Of a stretch of 30,231 bases of DNA, positions 18,241-28,061 are shown piece by piece (the stretch's first letter is position 1; each line of letters begins with the position of its first letter). The notes beneath the pieces are model-generated. The model saw nothing but the letters and a program-made list of their open reading frames with translations, made no database searches and had not been told where the DNA came from. The DNA lies in NCBI GenBank assembly GCA_003427395.1, contig BFEA01000583.1, positions 558,916-589,146 of the forward strand, read 5' to 3'. A program made the position numbers and the translations under genes. This DNA is from Chara braunii. Taxonomy: Eukaryota; Streptophyta; Charophyceae; Charales; Characeae.

Positions 18241-20101
18241 ACAATTTCTAGATGTATATCTTTTGAAGTTGAACTTTTGGACTTGAATTCCGTGAATGGG
18301 TGTACATTTTACATCAAAATGCTACAACTTGAGTACAAATCAATGGGTCTCCCATCTCAAGCTAAGGCTACAGAAAATCAGTTAGACAAGGAAATCCTTT
18401 AGCTCCCTTCCTCTTCCTCATTATAATGAAGTCATTAGGGGTCACCTCAGAACTAACAAAAATATTGGTCGTTTACACATATCGGGCATTGTCGAGGAAA
18501 CTATTGCAGATCACCACACACTCAATGGTGAGACCTCAGTTTCCAATATGAAGAAATATTAACAAATTAATGAACAATTTTTCACAAGTGTCTAACATGG
18601 TGGTATATTGGGGTAGTAAGACAAAAAGGCGATGGTTGCATTCCAATGGAGATCGTCCATTATAACAACCCAGAATCAAAGTGGATACCACTAAAACCCT
18701 GATCCGTATCTTAGGTGTTTCCGTTTATACATATGAAAACTCAAAACCAATGATGAATTGATTTCCAAGCTATCTTTGGACAAGATGTGCGGATTGAAAA
18801 AACATAATACATCACTATTTGGTGGAGCACTCGTTATTAAAAATATTGTATTAACATCAATCTGATATAAATCAACACTCTGGTCGCTCAATAAGACAAG
18901 CACTACAGAGATCAAAACACAACTTACCTCCTTTCTCTCGAGAGGAGATCATGAAATGACTAATGTCATACCAAAAGTCGCTTGACACACATTAATCCAA
19001 CCTTAATCCAGAGGAGGACTGGACATGTTTACATCGATCTTTGCAATACCATGCATCGACTATGGAACAAACCTCCCACGGAAAAAACTCGTACTTAAAA
19101 GATTAGGCGATCGACACCTCAGACTACTGAGCACGCTCACCCTCTCACTTCGGCCGAGGTCTGGTATGGTATTTGGGCCTTCCTATAGCGCATTCACACC
19201 CTCAGGCATTGGGGGATCATGAGGCTGCTCACAAATACATTTAGCCCCGAATGATTTTTTGGTCACTCTATTATGCGCGTGGAGACAGTCATTATGAGGA
19301 AATACAACGTTAGCCTAATAGACGGATGACGAACAGGAAGGGTTGTGTGCATGTAAGTTTAGATCCTCCTTGAACAACCTCGGTTGAAAATGAAATCATG
19401 CGGATCAAAAACCTATGTAACATAACCAAGACGAATTAGAAATCAACCAAACAACTTAAAAATGGGTTAAAACATGCTCACAATTTGCAAGCCAATTTGA
19501 ATCGGATTATCTTCTTTATTCCGTTGTCATCAGTGGTTACACCAAGAAAGGGACCGACTCTTGTGGAATCGGATTGGGTAGTTGCTCTTTATCCGAATGG
19601 GTCCCGATTGTTTGGGGCACTCGTAAATCTTTTCCGTATGCATAGGGATAAATCTTTTTCAAGTCTGCAATCTGACGGTTCATAATTCTTTCCAACTGCA
19701 ATGCTCTACAAGGTTTTGGTTTTTAAGGACCTATCCGTTCAACCTTGGACGACATATAATCCAGGATAACCCACACCAGAGCTTGCATTAAATTCGGAGA
19801 AATGGAGATGGCAGACCAACGAAACCGGTAGACCAAGAACACTTACCTCGCTCACGGTCAAAGCCACGTACCGTATGCTTCAACCACGGGTGGATGTTAA
19901 GGTCATTGTCAAGGATCATTGGACGAGGCATCTAAATCTGGATGCTCAGACCTTTCGTTTGGCGCGCTGGTTTCAAATGCTCAAGGAATGAACAATCAAG
20001 TTTGCATCACTACACTGTTAAATTATACAGTGTTGCCTCCTAACTAACGATTGGTTGATAGATCACTCATATTTGAACAACATGGACTAGTACTTCCTTG
20101 G

Positions 20102-20193
20102 TGCCAGTTCTGTCACATGACATTTCCCAGTCGCAAGATAAGCGAAAGGATTGAACATATTTTCTTACAGTGTCCCGGTTTGGCCGATGATGG
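20102..20193 (+). pseudogene. LINE C-terminal zinc-binding domain (zf-RVT type)
   Basis: The reading CQFCHMTFPSRKISERIEH begins at 20102 and is followed by IFLQCPGLADDG. It keeps all four ligands of the C-x2-C...H-x4-C pattern typical of the zinc-binding domain that ends plant LINE reverse transcriptases. It lies about 2.1 kb after the RT fingers motif, the expected order. Confidence 0.8.
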
Positions 20194-20423
20194 GATTGCA
20201 TCTGGAGACAATTGACAGACCTAAATTGGACATTTGATTGGAGGGCTATCCTCTTAGGTGCATGAAACCCTCCCTCTTCACCATATTTTAATCCTCTCAC
20301 GCAAAGCTATACCATGGGCACTAAGGCACAAATGTTCTATATTTTCTTTGGAAGGATAGAGGGTGTGGAAAATTTTGAAACAATTAACATTTTGTTTAGA
20401 CAGAGATTTGAGCTCAATGGCCT

Positions 20424-21035
20424 AGCATCAAATCTAAGTTACTAACATTTCAGTGTGTGTGTGTTATAAGTTTCCACCACAACAGTCCCTATTCCACCCA
20501 GACAAGTAGATTCGAGTACGCCAGCCCAACAAGTAAAAAATTCACCTCTTTATCAAGCAACGTGAATCAAAATTGAATTATTGACTGGGTGACGATGCCA
20601 CCTGGCCGGGCTCAGCCTTGCCGGTTGGACCGGGGGCTTGGCCTTGCCAGTTGGACCGGGGGCGGTCGCCCGGGTAAACCGGGCGGGCCAAAAAAACGCC
20701 CAGAACTTTTTATTTTATTTTTTTTGAAAATGTGGTCGTTCTGCGCTCGGTAAGAGGACCCCGAATCCGCAATAAAATTTTGGTTTTGAGGGGCAGGGGG
20801 GGGTTGGTTTGGGTGGGGGGTGCTAGGGTTGGGGGGATGTCTGGGCGTTGGGGGCTCTGCATGTATATTGCCTGCTGTATGTTGAATCTATGTCATTTTA
20901 AATGTAATGGGCTGGGGGCTCTGCATGTTTGTTGCGTGCTGCCCAGATGTTTGTTGCATGCATATTATCAACCCTTTCATTCCGAAGAAGAACAAGACTG
21001 ACAAAAAATGAAGAAGACTGATGAAAAGAAGAAGA
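20424..21035. other. Non-coding stretch with GC-rich short repeats
   Basis: At 20615-20640 and 20641-20666 a 26-bp GC-rich unit (GCCTTGCCRGTTGGACCGGG core) is repeated. At about 20850 and 20914 GGGGCTCTGCATGT recurs. A (TGTG) run lies near 20453-20464. No gene is supported. Confidence 0.6.
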
Positions 21036-21540
21036 AGAAGATGGATGGATGGATGGATGGATAGATGGACGGAGGGGAGGAGGGGAGGAGGGATGGCGAG
21101 ATGGGAGGATGGAGGATGACTACTTAAAAATGTCCAAAGAGAAGAAGGGGGAAAAAAAAAACGAAGATGAAGATGGATGGATGGATGGATGGCGAGATAA
21201 GAGGATGGAGGGATGGAGGGAGACTGCTTAACAACGTCCAAGAAAAAGAAGAAGATGGATGAATGGATGGAGGGGGGGAAAGATGGCGAGATGGGAGGGA
21301 GGGAGGGAGGGATGGCGAGATGGGATGGAGGTAGTGATCAAAGGATGGACGGATGATGGATGATGGAGGATGGCGAGATGAGATGGAGGGAGGGAAGGAG
21401 GGATGATGGAGGATGGAGAACGCCGAGATGGAATGGAGGGAGTGATTGATGGATGGAGGATGGAGGATGGAGGATGGAGGATGGCGAGATGGGATGGAGG
21501 GAGGGATAGATCGATGGGAGGATGGAGAAAGGCAGGGAGG
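21036..21540. repeat. GGAT/GGA-rich satellite-like array
   Basis: Tracts of ATGG/GGAT are mixed with longer recurring words such as GATGGCGAGATGGGATGGAG, which appear with variations at irregular spacing. Purines dominate on the + strand. Long Ser/Pro-rich readings on the minus strand are by-products. Confidence 0.9.
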
Positions 21541-21820
21541 AAGTAGGAAGGAAGGGAATAAGAAGAAGAGGAGAGAAGAAGACAGCGAATGCAAAAGAGG
21601 AAGAAGAAGAAGAAGAAGAAGAAGAAGAAGAAGAAGAAGAAGAAGAAGAAAGGTGAGGAGGGGAAGAAGAAGAAGATAAAAAAAAGGTCGAGGGGAAAGA
21701 TGAAAACTTGAGGGGGCGGAGGGGAAGAAGAAGAAGACGAGAGAATGACGAGGAGAGAAGAAGGAGAAGATGAGCGGAGAAGGAGGGGGAGGAGGACGAA
21801 CTTCGTTTTTATTTTTTTCA
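21541..21820. repeat. GAA microsatellite and purine tract
   Basis: A near-perfect (GAA)n run lies at about 21599-21651 and is continued by imperfect GA-rich sequence. The purine strand is +. Confidence 0.95.
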
Positions 21821-22185
21821 CCTGTCGTGTCTCACGTGACCTATTGAATGTCGACGAACCAGAAGAAATAGAAGAAGGAGAAGGATAGGAAGAAGGAGCA
21901 GGAGAAGAAGAAGAAGAAGAAGAAGAAGAAGAAGAAGAAGAAGAAGAAGAAGAAGAAAAAGAAGAAGAAGAAGAAGAGGAGGAGGAGGAGAGAGAAAACG
22001 AGGGTGGGGGAAGGGGGAGACGAAGAAGAAGAAAAATAAAAAGAAGAAGAAGTTTGTCCGGGCCTTCGTCATTACCTGCAACAGTTAACCTAGCAGCAGG
22101 ACCTTCGCCAACTCGTCCTACACAAACCCTAAACGTTTCCGAAAAGAAGAAGAAGAAGAAGAACGGCGCCTTCGTCGTCGGGGTC
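21821..22185 (+). repeat. Composite module copy 1: TCACGTGA segment, GAA run, 3' segment
   Basis: Segment a (21821-21866) reads CCTGTCGTGTCTCACGTGAC..., with the palindrome TCACGTGA at 21832-21839. It is followed by a long (GAA)n (about 21903-21980). Segment b (22051-22185) begins GTTTGTCCGGGCCTTCGTCA and includes ACCCTAAACG, a second GAA run and CGCCTTCGTCG. The same order recurs at 23348-23590. Confidence 0.85.
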
Positions 22186-22560
22186 TAAACAAAATTTTCC
22201 AAATTTTTTTTTTTTTTTTTACATCCCAAGCTTTTTACTCCCCTCACTTTCCAATTACAAACGATATTAATTTGTCAATTAATCAAATTTCATGAATTTT
22301 TAATCTTTTCATTTGAATCCTCCACTTCATAATTCATCAATTAATAATTTGAAATTAACTCGGAATTACTTCCGCATTAATTTAAAATTTCAATCTTTTT
22401 CCTTTTCTACTGTTAATTCCTTTCGAATAATTAATCCAAAATTAGTTTATTTTAAAAATACTTTAGTCTCTAAGTTACTATTTTTTTTTTTAATTCAAAA
22501 ATACTTTTAATTAAACCACTAGTACCTCTGTCAATTTTTAGAAATTAGAATGTAATGGTC
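22186..22560. other. AT-rich non-coding stretch
   Basis: It is very AT-rich with T-runs (22204-22220, 22481-22491). No gene is supported. Confidence 0.6.
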
Positions 22561-22942
22561 TGTCCCCGAAGAAATCGGGGGTGGGACCCAGGGTCGACGA
22601 GTCCCATAAATCTTAGTTTTCTTTTGTCTGTGTGTGAAAGGAAAAGGAAAAAAAATAGGTTTTGTACTGCAATGATGTCAGGTAGGGAACTCTAGGAGGT
22701 CGTGCTCACAACCTTCCTCTACAGAATGCATCTTACAGCAAAGACGGTCACATCCAGAAACTTGTTGTTTTCTGTTTTTATTTTCTCGTTTGATTGTTAT
22801 GAGTCCCCTACCAACGAGGCAGGGCGAAATCGGTAATCTGCGCTGGCTGTGTTTCCTCCGAGGATTGTAACCCTGACATATCCAGCCGTTTTCATGGCCG
22901 AATCCGTGTTTTTTTTTTTTTTTTTTTTTTTTTTNTTTTTTA
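22561..22942. other. Non-coding stretch and T-run containing an N
   Basis: No gene is recognised. A homopolymer T-run at 22910-22941 holds one undetermined base (22935), so its length is unreliable. Confidence 0.6.
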
Positions 22943-23265
22943 ACCTGTCGTGTATCACGTGACCTACCGAATGTCGACGAACTAGAAGAAGAAGAAGAAG
23001 AAGAAGAAGAAGAAGAAGAAGAAGAAGAGGAGGAAAAAAAAAATGAGTGGGGAAGACTAAGAAGATGAGAGGAGGAGGAGGAGAAGAAGAAGAAGAAGAA
23101 GAAGGAGAACAAGAAGAAGGAGGAGAAGAAGAAGGAGAAGAGGAGGAAAAAGAAAAGGAGTGGGGAAGATTAAGGAGACGAGAAGAGGAGGAGGAGGAGA
23201 AGAAGAAGAAGAAGAGGAGGAGGAGAAAAAAAACAAGTGGGGAAAAGAAAAAAAATGAGAGGAGG

Positions 23266-23323
<58 letters not shown>

Positions 23324-23340
23324 AGGGCCGGGAATTTTAG
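22943..23340 (+). repeat. Composite module copy 2 (segment a only), GAA and poly-A
   Basis: Segment a recurs at 22943-22987, again with TCACGTGA (22955-22962) and the flank ATGTCGACGAAC. Long GAA/GGA tracts follow to about 23225, then a poly-A run (about 23269-23321). Segment b is absent here; a third a-segment begins directly afterwards. Confidence 0.85.
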
Positions 23341-23347
23341 GTGGACG

Positions 23348-23390
23348 GCGTGTCGTATCTCACGTGAGCTACCGAATGAAGAAGAAGAAG

Positions 23391-23421
<31 letters not shown>

Positions 23422-23590
23422 TTGTCGGGGCCTTCGTCATTACCTGCAACAGTTACCTAGCAGCAGGACCTTCGTCTGCCCGTCCAACACGACCCTAAAC
23501 GATTACGACAGGAAGAAGAAGAAGAAGAAGAAGAAGAAGAAGAAGAAGAAGAAGAAGAAGAAGAACGACGCCTTCGTCGTAGTAGTGAAG
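23348..23590 (+). repeat. Composite module copy 3 (a and b segments)
   Basis: Segment a is shortened (23348-23380; TCACGTGA at 23360-23367). It is followed by (GAA)n and segment b (23421-23500), which matches 22051-22130 closely, including CCTTCGTCATTACCTGCAAC and CCTAGCAGCAGGACCTTCG. A further GAA run (23512-23564) and CGCCTTCGTCG follow. Order and polarity are the same as in copy 1. Confidence 0.88.
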
Positions 23591-23640
23591 CAGCAGCAGG
23601 ACAGTCGGTGCCTTCGTCGTAGCAGTTGCACCAGGACTCT

Positions 23641-23680
23641 CGATGGCGATGGCGACGGGCGACGGGCGACGGGCGACGGC
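23641..23680. repeat. GCGACGG short tandem repeat
   Basis: GGCGACG is repeated about four times in a 7-bp step, preceded by the related GCGATG. It directly follows the GAA-module field. Confidence 0.85.
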
Positions 23681-23852
23681 GCATCAGGACGGCGCAGGAG
23701 CAACTCCGATCGTGCTGGGGGTGAGTTGCAGACCACCCCAGCCGATCCCAGGTTTGAATGGGGGGAAGTTTGACGCCTAGATCCACCGGCTCTGTTGCGT
23801 CGATCATGGTGGATCGACGACCACAAAGTCGTCACAAATTTTTGAAAATCCT

Positions 23853-23911
23853 GCAGGCCTACCGGGCCCGACGGGACGGTTTTTGGAGCCGGTCGGACCC
23901 GGTAGGCCTGC
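23853..23911. repeat. 14-bp perfect inverted repeat, GC-rich
   Basis: GCAGGCCTACCGGG (23853-23866) is the exact reverse complement of CCCGGTAGGCCTGC (23898-23911), with 31 bases between. GC-rich palindromic sequence continues to about 24060 (for example CCCGGGACCTCCCCCGGG). It could be a terminal or internal inverted repeat of a small element. Confidence 0.9.
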
Positions 23912-24059
23912 GGGAGGCCAACTACAGTGAAAAGGGGGTCTGAAACCCCAGACAGGTGAGTGCGCTGAGGGGGCCCGGCCCCCAACAAGGTGCCCTGCCC
24001 GGCCAAGCCGCCCGGGACCTCCCCCGGGCCCCCGCCTGTCAGCCGGGCAGGCTGGATCC

Positions 24060-24683
24060 CTACCCAGATCATTGAACTATTTCGAATTGTATTTAGTAAT
24101 TTTAGTTGGGGTTTCTTTGGGGCAACAACTCTCTATGCCTCGCACGTACAAGGCTGCCCACGTTGATTGTGATTGAGTGGCAGCTGCTCATATCCCCATA
24201 TGCCTTAACGACCCACTTGCACGTTGTAACAGGAGGCGGAGTAAAAAGGAGGGTACACAGTGTGTGTGTGTGTGTGTGCACGTTGTCATGTTCGCCACAC
24301 CTAAGTGAGTGTGTGTGGTCATGTTTTCTATATACAACTCCACAAAAAAGACACGACTCTGCCCGACTATTTTGTTGGACTTTCACTGACTAATCAGAAG
24401 GTTGAACCTTGATAGTCTTTCCAAGGAGGAAGGAAAGCAGAAAGGGAGGCGTTCAGAACAGAGGAAAGACAAACTTCGTAGGATTGGTTCTCAATACTCA
24501 CTGCCAGAGAAGACCACTACAGGATGGCAGTAGAGGCCAATTAGTGTTTTGGTTGCAGGGAAATATTTGAGTTGCAGAACAGTCGTCGCCTATGGTAAAT
24601 CACCGTAACTGGCCACCTTTACAGACCGGATAGGACCGGTTCGCGTGGGGACTGTGGAAGCATCGCATCCAATTCTCGCAGTT
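24060..24683. other. Non-coding stretch with (TG)n
   Basis: A (TG)9 microsatellite lies at 24261-24278. No gene is recognised in either strand. Confidence 0.55.
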
Positions 24684-25001
24684 GCACTTGCTGCATTGAA
24701 TGGCATGGCGTAGACAGATGTCACAGGCTACGTGGCTCCTACATGCTAGGAACACAGAGGCACGTCAACCACAATTGTAGGGGTATTGCTGTTCCAGCCC
24801 CTGTCTACAAATTGGACATGGCATGTCAGGGTGCTGTACATGAGTGCAGTATGAACCTTCATGATACATATGAAAACAAAATCTCGTATGGGTTAATCCC
24901 TTCATAATCTTCACAACATAAAGCATGCCAATCACATGCTCATTGAATCTCTGGTGGGCCATCACAGTGCGGCATTGAGCAGGTCTCTCGGGATTCCACA
25001 A
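24684..25001 (-). pseudogene. RING-finger protein fragment with a stop in the RING loop
   Basis: On the minus strand one frame reads CPIC (24807-24818), then 22 codons, then C-x2-H-x2-C-x2-C (CRSHVACDIC), six residues and C-x2-C (CSKC, 24684-24695). This is the full ligand order and spacing of a RING-HC finger, the zinc-binding fold of many E3 ubiquitin ligases. A Cys/His-rich lead (FCFHMYHEGSYC, HPDMPCPIC) precedes it, and Cys-rich sequence follows (CNCENW). A single TGA (24765-24767) interrupts the C2-C3 loop, so the gene is probably dead. A stop read through or an unannotated splice event is less likely. No start or promoter is evident. The specific family is not identified. Confidence 0.5.
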
Positions 25002-25260
25002 CCAATATTCCCTCTCTATAGGCAGGTGATGGATGACGGGGCCGGACTGAAAAAAGTAAGGGTGTTTAGCTTTTGCAAGACTTGGTCTGCAACAGCTCGC
25101 CCTGGTGGTGACAACCTTTTACGTGTAGCACATGAATTCTCCAACTTTATGACCAACTGTATCTTCAGTAATCTGTAAGCCAAGAAAATATTTTCCGTTA
25201 TAAACATTTGCAAGGAAGATGAGCAATAGCGAACTTCAGAAATCAAACAGCATCATACAC

Positions 25261-25531
25261 ATGAGACCAGATAGTCGTGACCTCGAAGCAATAGCAGAAT
25301 TGCATCACGAGTTTCACCAAATAAGAGCACACCAAAAGCTCATAATTGACAATGCTGGAATAGTCTCATCATCATCAACGAAGAACCAATGTTGATATCC
25401 TATCTGGCGCTCGACGCCCAGACTACAGATGGCAAATCCTATCTAGCCTACTCTACGATGCCGCTGATGATGTCAACAACTCCCCGAAGTACGAGCAGAT
25501 CTCGGACAATGTCGTACGCTTCAAGCACCAG
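25261..25531 (+). CDS. Possible gene fragment or exon pair, unrecognised
   Basis: From ATG 25261 a helical, His-rich frame reads MRPDSRDLEAIAELHHEF and on to a stop near 25397. In the frame one step over, coherent protein continues (NVDILSGARRPDYRW, LLYDAADDVNNSPKYEQI) to CAG at 25529-25531, followed directly by GTATGT, a good splice-donor sequence. An acceptor-like CTCACAG ends at 25575, but that would make a 44-bp intron, short for plants. I infer a decayed or misread gene fragment. An alternative 163-residue reading across 25389-25880 looks less protein-like. Confidence 0.3.
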
Positions 25532-25575
25532 GTATGTATCTCGTATCACTCACAACCTCGTTCCCCAACTCACAG

Positions 25576-26230
25576 ATGCTCCATGCACCCAAGGACCACC
25601 ATGCGCAGCAGTGCAGCTCGGCTATGGCTGCTGCTCCTTCGTGAGCCTGGCCAGCGTTAGCGCAGCAGAGCTTGCGCAACATGCAGCCAGTGCCCGGATG
25701 TCCAATGCGTCGGCAGACCCTTTCCTAAATGGAAATGGCCTGCCTGCCTTGCGTGCAGCCTGGCTGTGCTGGGCCCCTGCCCAGAAGCTTCCGGTAGGCC
25801 TAGAGAGGCTGAGCCCTAGACCAAAGGGATCAGGCCGAAGGCCTATGACAGTTACCCACGCCCAACTGCCCGCAACCTAAGTTGGGTCCATGTTGCGTAT
25901 CTCGCCCAGGGTCTGACTTAGATGCGTTTGATAACGGAGGCCAGGGCCTGGACGCTTTCAACCAACTGGCACTGCTCAACTACCTGGATTTTCCCCAGTT
26001 GCGAAGTAGTGTAATAAACCCAGTTTGATAGATACCCAGAAGTCGTCAATCAACAATAGTTTCAATATCTTTCTGAAAGTCTTCAGATCGTGAAGTGATA
26101 TCACAAACAGTATCTCATTATCCAAAAACAGAAGAGTGTGGAGGGAGAACAGACAAAGGAGAGTAAGAGAGAATACACAAAACCCTTATGATCCCTCTCC
26201 TTCTCCGGGCTGCTCCACACTACATCACCC
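25576..26230. other. Non-coding stretch, possible element end
   Basis: No gene is supported. An AATAAA polyadenylation-type word occurs near 26011. The composition around 25870-26160 is LTR-like, but no ends or partner copy were found. Confidence 0.4.
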
Positions 26231-26567
26231 TAAAGACTCTGAAGGCACGTTATCTCCTAAAGACTCTGAAGGCACGTGGCGCGTTATCTCCTAAAGACTC
26301 TGAAGGCACGTGGCACGTTATCTCCTAAAGACTTTAAGGCACGTGTCACGTTATCTCCTAAGGACTTTGAATTCATAAAGACTCTGGAGGCACGTGGCAC
26401 GTTATCTCCTAAAGACTCTGAAGGCACGTGGCACGTTATCTCCTAAAGACTTAGAAGGCACGTGACACGTTATCTCCTAAAGACTCTAATAATAAGAATA
26501 ATCCTGGTTTCATACAGTAGTGTGACGTGACACGTTATCTCCTAAAGACTCTGAAGGCAAAGCAAAT
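26231..26567. repeat. 34-bp minisatellite carrying G-box/ABRE sites
   Basis: The unit CTAAAGACTCTGAAGGCACG, then TGGCACGTTATCTC, recurs about nine times with length variants. One unit holds an ATTCATAAAG insertion and another is interrupted by unrelated sequence (about 26488-26527). Most copies contain CACGTGGC or CACGTG, the core of plant G-box and ABA-response elements, plus a second ACGT in CACGTTA. Confidence 0.95.
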
Positions 26568-26759
26568 ATCCAGTGACGACGTCAGCCGCAAGTGAGTACC
26601 CGATCCTCTATAACCACAGATCCCGATCTTCCTCTCCCTCTTAACCAGTCATCTAATGTAAACAGTGTGGACAATGCCACGTTAGCAACCAAGACAGGGG
26701 GCATGTGCCACATCAACGATGTAGACCAATAGCAATGCCACGTATACCAAAAGCAGCGC

Positions 26760-27110
26760 CACATGTACCAGAGGCAGCGCCACATGTACTAGAGGCAGCG
26801 CCACGTCAGCATGCCATGTAGACCAGAGGTAGCGCCACATGTACCAGAGGCAGCGCCACATCAGCATGCCNCGAAGACCAGAGGTAGCGCCACATGTACC
26901 AGAGGCAACGCCACGTCAGCATACCGCGAAGACTAGAGGTAGCGCCACATGTACCAGAGGCAGTGCCACGTCAACATGCCACGTAGACCAGAGGTAGCGC
27001 CACATGTACTAGAGGCAGCGCCACGTCAACATGCCATGAAGACCTGAGGCAGCGCCACGTCAACATGCCACGAAGACCAGAGGCAGCGCCACATCAGTAT
27101 GGCCTAGCGC
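26760..27110. repeat. 55-bp minisatellite with CACATG and CACGTC sites
   Basis: GACCAGAGG-type words start at 26821, 26876, 26931, 26986 and 27041, an exact 55-bp step, then at 27075 after a deleted half unit. Each unit holds two related halves, one with GCGCCACATGTACC and one with GCGCCACGTCARCATGCC. The array contains an N at 26871. On the minus strand GCCACGTCA reads TGACGTGGC, an ACGT-core bZIP-type site. Confidence 0.93.
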
Positions 27111-27713
27111 AGAGAAGAAACGCCAACATGCTGCCTCTACCGTGTATCGTGGTCCACAATGCCAGCGCAGAGCCAGCCTGAAACCGGCGCCGTGTCAAAG
27201 TCGAGCCAACGTCAAAGCAACATAGCAAGACTCCATGTTGGACTTGCTCGAGGCCAACCTTATGTAGCAGTCGTCGAGGTTGTCTGGCCTCGGGTGCCTT
27301 TCCTCCAATCGTCCAGATTGACTCACATCTCAAGGCTCGGATTGTACAGTTGCAGACTTCTCCCTTGGACCTGATGTTGTCTGGGTACTTGCATACAAAC
27401 AAATGTGTGTGTTTGACCTATGGCTTGGGCTAGGTATCTTTGGACTTTGACTGTTGGGTGGACCGACAGTTGACCGAAGTCAACTGTCACACGCCCAGAC
27501 CCTGAAATCGTTAAGGGTCTTTTCTGCCCTTATTTGGTATGGGTTGAGGGCGGCCAAGTAGGCCTTCTGATGACCCTCAGTTCTACAAGACATATGGCAT
27601 GGGTTATTGTATTCCTGCCATCCCAGTTTTCGAGTTTCATCGCATAAAATACATCATTTCTCAGTTAACCCACGTTCATATGTTGCAACAATGTCAGGAG
27701 CAGTAGGTAGAAG
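27111..27713. other. Non-coding stretch beyond the chromovirus 3' end
   Basis: This follows the chromovirus stop in minus-strand direction, where its polypurine tract and 3' LTR should lie. TGTCACACGCCC at 27485-27496 resembles an LTR terminus, but its orientation (reading TGTCAC on +) is the one expected of an LTR start on the + strand. The ends cannot be fixed from this window. Confidence 0.4.
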
Positions 27714-27839
27714 TTATTTCCTGCTAAACCATCCAGCTTCGGATGGGGGTTGGGATTTGAACGTTACCTTGTACTGCTTCTGAGGTCGTCCTCTGCCACC
27801 TATAGAGAAATAGTCATGTTCCAATATTTTCTCAACTTC
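27714..27839 (-). pseudogene. Chromodomain of chromovirus integrase
   Basis: The reading begins EVEKILEHDYFS and continues GRGRPQKQYKVTFKS, then PPSEAGWF, ending at TAA (27714-27716). This matches the chromodomain pattern EVEKIL...YLVKWKG...SEATWE, but the two later aromatic-cage positions look degraded (KVTFKS for VKWKG). A TAG just upstream (27840-27842) separates it from the GPY/F part. Chromodomains guide integration to chromatin marks. Confidence 0.8.
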
Positions 27840-28061
27840 CTATCCTCCGTTTATAGAAGGTGGAAACATAGATGACCTAGTTGCAAAAGTATTACTTTCT
27901 GCATACGGTAGCAGTTTAATCGCATGGAAGACTGGGTATGCCCTAAGGTGTGGAGGTATATCTATATGATAGGAAGGTTCATCTCCACCTCCAATTACTT
28001 TGAGAACTTCCCAGGGTCCATAGTAGACAGGTAGCAGTTTCTGCGACACGTTTTCTTCCAA
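27840..28061 (-). pseudogene. Integrase C-terminal GPY/F region
   Basis: This frame contains VYYGPWEVLKVIG and then YHIDIPPHLRAYPVFHAIKL. This is the GPY/F module of Ty3/gypsy integrases (GPY/F...Y-x-L-x-LP...HPVFHVSxLK), with Trp for Tyr/Phe in the motif and Y for H before PVFH. The frame ends at TAG 27840-27842. A further stop lies just upstream in GDFV-stop-VKSKEF. Confidence 0.85.

Larger units (their letters stand above)
17935..20423 (+). mobile_element. Decayed LINE (non-LTR retrotransposon), 5'-truncated
   Basis: The + strand carries, in order, plant LINE reverse-transcriptase motifs (KGNKTNIRNYRPITLL; LIDFDKTFDNVD; SVRQGNPLAPFLFLI; a VVYWGSKTK block; ILGVSV) and a C-terminal zinc-finger block (C-x2-C...EHIF-x2-C, 20102-20175). 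A terminal KAIPWALRHKCSIFSLEG region follows, ending at the TAG near 20421. The reading changes frame several times and has many stops, one of them a TGA exactly where Trp follows the DNVD motif. The position of the catalytic Asp pair reads ADH, so the enzyme is dead. The apurinic endonuclease domain is missing, as in typical 5'-truncated LINE copies. No clear poly-A tail or target-site duplication was found. Confidence 0.85.

Noticed and set aside
21036-23340. Long Ser-, Pro-, Lys- and Glu-rich open frames
   Set aside because: They are translations of GGAT, GAA and poly-A repeats and have no other protein signal.
25389-25880. A 163-residue plus-strand frame
   Set aside because: The neighbouring frame over the first part looks more protein-like and ends at a splice-donor sequence. 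The later part is Ala/Ser-rich without motif.
26582-26867. Minus-strand frames rich in Trp and Met
   Set aside because: They are direct by-products of the 55-bp minisatellite.
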